Positions 5,448 through 8,641 of a stretch of 8,641 nucleotides of DNA are shown here, one piece after another. The notes beneath the pieces are model-generated. The model was given only the letters and a program-made list of their open reading frames with translations, searched no databases and was not told where the DNA came from. The translations under genes and the position numbers were made by a program. Every line of letters starts with the position of its first letter. Within the stretch, counting starts at the first letter, position 1. Location: contig JARBUP010000111.1 of NCBI GenBank assembly GCA_029239575.1, positions 1 to 8,641 on the forward strand, read 5' to 3'. Source of the stretch: Bacillota bacterium (GTDB taxonomy: Bacteria > Bacillota > Clostridia > Tissierellales > Sedimentibacteraceae).

Positions 5448-7208
5448 ATGAAAAAGATTATAGCACTGATACTTGTATTAGCATTAGCTGTGGGAATGGT
5501 TGGATGCTCACAAGAAACAAATAAGAATGTTAAATTGGATGGTACATATGAAGGAATAGGCTCTGGGAAGGGCGGTAACATTGTAGTAGATTTGACAATT
5601 GCAGATAATAAAATTTCAAAAATTGAAGTTAAAGAGCAACATGAGACAGAAGGATTGTCAGAAGCAATGAATATTATGACAAATAATATGATAGCTACAA
5701 ATAGTCTTGGTGTTGATAGCGTTTCAGGAGCAACACTGACTTCTGCAGGTTTTAGAATGGCTGTAAAAAATGCTTTTGAAAAAACTGGAGCAGATGAAAG
5801 TGCACTTATTTCAACAGGAAAAGTTGAAATGGAAAAAAGAGAATCAGAGTATACAGCAGATGTTATCGTAATCGGTGCAGGTGGAGCTGGAATGACAGCT
5901 GCAATAACAGCTTCAGATAATGGTGCAAGTGCAATTGTTCTTGAAAAAATGCCTATTCAAGGTGGAAATACTCTTCTATCAGGCGGAGAATATGCAGCTC
6001 CAGGAAACTGGGTTCAAGTTGAGGAAAAATTAGAAGATAGCAATGAACAATTTTATAAAGATATTTTAAAAGGTGGAGATAATGAAAATGATCCAGCATT
6101 AGCAAGGATTTTAGCAGATAATGCATTGGATGGAGCTAATTGGTTAAAGGATTATATTGATGTTAGATTCGAAGATTATCAATTGTTCTTTGGTGGTCAT
6201 TCAGTAAAGAGAAGCCTTGTTCCAATAAATGCTACTGGTTTTGAAATGATAAATAAATTAACTGAAAAGTTAAATGAAAAAGAGATTCCGCTTCATAAAA
6301 ACACAACAGCTACAGAATTAATCCAAGATAAAGATGGAAAAGTTATTGGAGTAAAAGCAACATATGGAGATCAAGAAATAACGTACAAAGCAAATAAAGG
6401 TGTTATATTAACAACTGGTGGATTTGGATCTAATTTAGATATGAGAGTTAAATACAATAAAAATATGGGTGAAGAAATACTTTCAACTAATTCCGTAGGA
6501 AGTACTGGTGATGGTATAACAATGGTTGAAAAAATTGGAGCTCAGCTTGTTGATATGGAATATATTCAAACATATCCTACATGTGATACACAGTCAGGTA
6601 CACTTTTATATGTTGGAGATGTTCGTATGGAAGGCCGTTCAATTCTTGTAAATAAAGAAGGAAGCCGTTTTGTTGAAGAACTTGAAAGAAGAGATGTAAT
6701 TTCAAAAGCTGTTACTGAACAAACTGGCGGAGTTTCTTACATGTTTTGGGATGAATCTGCAATGGTAGACAGTAAAGTGGCTGTAAAACATGAAACAGAA
6801 TATAATAATTTAATCGCAAGAAAACAATTAGTAAAAGCAGATACTATAGAAGAAGCTGCTAAATTCTTTGAAATTGATGCCGCTGAGCTTAAGAAAACAA
6901 TAGATAATTATAATCAATATGCAAAAGACGGAAAAGATCTTGAATTTAATAAAAGAGGCGAATTAGTTCCATTTGGAGAAGGTCCATATTATATAATGGT
7001 TTCTAAACCTGCTGTTCATCATACAATGGGTGGAGTTAAAATTAATACTAATGCACAAGTTATAAATACAAATGGTGAAATAATAAAAGGATTATTTGCT
7101 GCGGGAGAAGTAACTGGAGATATTCATGGTACTAACAGATTAGGAAGCGATGCTATTGCAGATATAACAGTATTTGGTCGTATTGCGGGACAATCAGCTG
7201 CAAAGTAA
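5448..7208 (+). CDS. Lipid-anchored FMN/FAD reductase, urocanate reductase (UrdA)-like
   Basis: Extracytoplasmic flavin reductase of the fumarate reductase/flavocytochrome c family, 586 residues. The signal peptide ends in lipobox MVGC (Cys20). An FMN-binding domain (about 30-112) has the flavinylation motif DSVSGAT (90-96), where ApbE would attach FMN to Thr96. The FAD domain starts with GAGGAG (143-148). Proton-delivery Arg415 (ERRD), catalytic His524 (PAVHHTMGG) and substrate Arg564 (HGTNRLG) align with fumarate reductases. The fumarate-binding His is Tyr376 (YIQTYPT), with Asp391 and Glu181 (SGGEYAAPG) at spacings that fit, from memory, the urocanate pocket of Shewanella UrdA. Urocanate to imidazole propionate is the best guess; cinnamate- or acrylate-type substrates remain possible. 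There is no CxxCH haem motif. The ATG at 5448 is chosen because an in-frame TTG at 5436 overlaps the GGGAGG binding site. Confidence 0.9.
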   Translation: MKKIIALILVLALAVGMVGCSQETNKNVKLDGTYEGIGSGKGGNIVVDLTIADNKISKIEVKEQHETEGLSEAMNIMTNNMIATNSLGVDSVSGATLTSAGFRMAVKNAFEKTGADESALISTGKVEMEKRESEYTADVIVIGAGGAGMTAAITASDNGASAIVLEKMPIQGGNTLLSGGEYAAPGNWVQVEEKLEDSNEQFYKDILKGGDNENDPALARILADNALDGANWLKDYIDVRFEDYQLFFGGHSVKRSLVPINATGFEMINKLTEKLNEKEIPLHKNTTATELIQDKDGKVIGVKATYGDQEITYKANKGVILTTGGFGSNLDMRVKYNKNMGEEILSTNSVGSTGDGITMVEKIGAQLVDMEYIQTYPTCDTQSGTLLYVGDVRMEGRSILVNKEGSRFVEELERRDVISKAVTEQTGGVSYMFWDESAMVDSKVAVKHETEYNNLIARKQLVKADTIEEAAKFFEIDAAELKKTIDNYNQYAKDGKDLEFNKRGELVPFGEGPYYIMVSKPAVHHTMGGVKINTNAQVINTNGEIIKGLFAAGEVTGDIHGTNRLGSDAIADITVFGRIAGQSAAK

Positions 7209-7238
7209 ATTAATAAATAATTGCAAGGAGAAAATAAG

Positions 7239-7613
7239 ATGAAATTAAATAATAAACAGTTTATGATTTTTGCTTTATTAATAGCAATGTCATTCTCAAT
7301 AGTAGGATGTGGAGCAAAGGAAACTTTTAAACCGGGAACATATACAGGTGAAAGTATAGGAATAAAAGGACCATTGAAAGTTGAAGTAACAGTAACTGCT
7401 GATGAAATAACAGATATAAAAGTACTTAGTCATAGTGAAACTGAGGGAATAGGTAGTTTAGCTGTAGAAGAGTTGCCAGGAAAAATTATTGAATCACAAA
7501 GTTTAAAAGTTGAGGCAGTTTCAGGTGCTACATCTTCAAGTAAAAGTGTTATAGAAGCAGTTGAAAAAGCTTTAAAACAATCAGGTGCAGATATAGAAGC
7601 TTTAAAAAAATAA
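7239..7613 (+). CDS. Small FMN-binding lipoprotein, likely electron carrier for the reductase
   Basis: A 124-residue lipoprotein: signal peptide with lipobox IVGC (Cys24), then a single FMN_bind domain. It shares the layout of the FMN domain in the preceding reductase (KPGTYTGES, SHSETEGIGSLAVEELP, then SGAT). The flavinylation segment EAVSGAT ends at Thr98, where ApbE-type transferases attach FMN; the usual leading Asp is Glu92. It starts 30 bases after the reductase stop, with AAGGAG eight bases before the ATG, so the two genes form an operon. An in-frame TTG at 7221 lies upstream of that site and is not a start. By analogy with flavinylated carrier proteins in extracellular electron transfer, it probably passes electrons to the reductase on the outer membrane face. 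No ApbE or membrane quinol/NADH module is in the window. Confidence 0.85.
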   Translation: MKLNNKQFMIFALLIAMSFSIVGCGAKETFKPGTYTGESIGIKGPLKVEVTVTADEITDIKVLSHSETEGIGSLAVEELPGKIIESQSLKVEAVSGATSSSKSVIEAVEKALKQSGADIEALKK

Positions 7614-7619
7614 GTAAGA

Positions 7620-7696
7620 TGTCATCCTGAACGTAGTGAAGGATCTTTAAACATTGAAATAATAAGATCCTTCGCTTTCGCTCAGGATGACAAAAA
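7620..7696 (-). repeat. 77-bp palindromic repeat, copy B (inverted, identical to copy A)
   Basis: Reverse complement of the repeat at 1720-1796 with no mismatch over 77 bases. It begins six bases after the stop codon of the FMN lipoprotein and lies between that gene and the hairpin at 7719. It folds into the same long imperfect stem-loop. The perfect identity in intergenic DNA implies recent spread or ongoing gene conversion between copies. Confidence 0.9.
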
Positions 7697-7718
7697 TACT
7701 ATATCAATCAGCAAGCTG

Positions 7719-7755
7719 AACGTTCAACTTATAAATTAAGTTGAACGTTTATTTA
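7719..7755 (+). terminator. Intrinsic terminator of the reductase operon
   Basis: AACGTTCAACTT (7719-7730) pairs perfectly with AAGTTGAACGTT (7738-7749) around a 7-base loop. TATTTATTATTTT follows. It is a good plus-strand terminator. There is no T tail on the minus strand, so it is a poor stop for the convergent membrane protein gene. Confidence 0.8.
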
Positions 7756-8631
7756 TTATTTTAAATTTTTGTAATATTTAACATTGAAATATGTTGCAAA
7801 AGCTGCAAGTAAAACAAATATTCCAACTTTTATAATAAGGACAGGAATAGGTGTTTCAATACCTGCTAAAGTTTGATAAAGTGTTTGAAAAGGAAGCATA
7901 ACTCCAATAATTCCACATAACATTAAAACTATTGAAAGCACAATATCTCCAAGGCCATCTTTCTTTTTAAGAAGATATAAACATATAAACATCAGTGGGC
8001 TTATAATTCCCATATCTAACACATATGTAATTTCAGTTGTATATATTTCTATTAACATTAATGATTTTCCCGATATTAGTGAAGGTATTATATCAGGAAG
8101 CCATGCTATAAAAAGAGAAATACCGGATAATATTAAAAATATACTTAAGCCTTTTGATGGAAGTATTAAATTTTGACTTTTTCTTAGTTCATTAGTATTA
8201 ATACTTTTAATCATTATTATTACAGTAAATAAAGAGCTTGAAAATAAGGCGATATATAGCAAATGAAGTGAATTATATGTAACACCAAATGCTATACTTG
8301 TGGCATAGTAAAGCACTGTTGCTGTTATAGAGGTTAAATATAATTTGGATTTTATTGTCCTTTTTTTAATTTCATTTATTAAGCCTGCTATCATCATTGG
8401 TACTACTAAAAAAAGAATTATTAGGTCACTACCGATTAAAATTGGAGCTTTAAAATATGAATCGTGAGCATAAATTCCACTACCAAAGATTTTAACATTA
8501 TCCCCATATTGATTTGTAACCATATAACTATTATCAGGGTTAAAAGAGCTTACCCCAACAGCTGAAATTACTATTAACAGTATAATTATAAAAATCATTA
8601 AAATATCAGTACCAATTAATTTTTTTTGCAT
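7756..8631 (-). CDS. Uncharacterised multi-pass membrane protein
   Basis: A 291-residue protein with about seven or eight hydrophobic helices (roughly 8-28, 64-86, 98-118, 120-142, 160-182, 204-222, 228-250 and 263-285). The one long polar segment, 30-62, follows the first helix and contains VTNQYGDNVKIFGSGIYAHD (38-57), which reads like a conserved motif. I have a faint memory of similar segments in hypothetical proteins of Clostridia but know no function. No transporter, protease or kinase motif is visible. Lysine-rich loops at 89-97 and 222-225 suggest that the ends of helices 2 and 6 face the cytoplasm. The gene is complete: AGGAGA at 8636-8641, the last bases of the window, precedes the ATG. 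Its promoter and any upstream operon partner lie outside. Confidence 0.85.
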   Translation of the reverse strand: MQKKLIGTDILMIFIIILLIVISAVGVSSFNPDNSYMVTNQYGDNVKIFGSGIYAHDSYFKAPILIGSDLIILFLVVPMMIAGLINEIKKRTIKSKLYLTSITATVLYYATSIAFGVTYNSLHLLYIALFSSSLFTVIIMIKSINTNELRKSQNLILPSKGLSIFLILSGISLFIAWLPDIIPSLISGKSLMLIEIYTTEITYVLDMGIISPLMFICLYLLKKKDGLGDIVLSIVLMLCGIIGVMLPFQTLYQTLAGIETPIPVLIIKVGIFVLLAAFATYFNVKYYKNLK

Positions 8632-8641
8632 ACTATCTCCT

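Noticed and set aside
5448..7208. Multihaem flavocytochrome c fumarate reductase
   Set aside because: There is no CxxCH motif; the N-terminal electron-entry domain binds FMN instead of haem, and the fumarate-binding His is replaced by Tyr.
7221..7238. TTG start extending the FMN lipoprotein by six residues
   Set aside because: The extension contains the AAGGAG that serves the ATG at 7239, and no site lies upstream of the TTG.
1720..7696. Composite transposon delimited by the two inverted repeats
   Set aside because: No transposase, integrase or recombinase gene lies between or beside the repeats, and no matching target duplication is visible outside them. Paired independent copies of a short repeat are the simpler reading.

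Overview
The window is strongly AT-rich. It has strong AGGAGG-type ribosome binding sites, sigma-A-like promoters, TTG start codons, lipoprotein signal peptides and a guanidine-I riboswitch. Together these point to a low-GC Firmicute, most likely an anaerobic member of the Clostridia; I cannot name the species. I see no rRNA, tRNA, CRISPR array, transposase or phage gene.

Layout. (1) 1-1302: a plus-strand gene for a seven-helix membrane diguanylate cyclase (GGDEF), closed by a good terminator. (2) 1303-1845: a small single-domain rhodanese with its own -10 box, then a 77-bp palindromic repeat (copy A), then a terminator hairpin. (3) 1869-2419, minus strand: a Gdx/SugE-type SMR guanidinium exporter behind a complete regulatory leader made of a TTGACT-17-TATATT promoter, a guanidine-I (ykkC) aptamer and an overlapping terminator. 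(4) 2423-5252, minus strand: a D-2-hydroxyacid dehydrogenase and a cytoplasmic gamma-glutamyltransferase-family Ntn hydrolase, each with a plausible promoter. (5) 5377-7755, plus strand, divergent from the hydrolase: a two-gene operon encoding a lipid-anchored FMN/FAD reductase of the fumarate/urocanate reductase family and a small lipid-anchored FMN-binding protein. After it come copy B of the 77-bp repeat, inverted and identical, and a strong terminator. (6) 7756-8641, minus strand: an uncharacterised multi-pass membrane protein whose ribosome binding site lies at the window edge.

How the parts fit. The reductase carries the FAD fumarate-reductase catalytic core. However, the substrate-binding His of fumarate reductases is replaced by Tyr, with Asp and Glu at positions that fit the urocanate reductase (UrdA) pocket. 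With the FMN lipoprotein beside it, this looks like an extracytoplasmic module for anaerobic respiration on an unsaturated carboxylate; urocanate, giving imidazole propionate, is the best guess. The exporter and its riboswitch form a self-contained guanidine-response unit. The two identical inverted 77-bp repeats bracket 5.8 kb carrying five genes and could allow inversion of that block. Both copies sit in tail-to-tail intergenic regions, between a stop codon and the following terminator.
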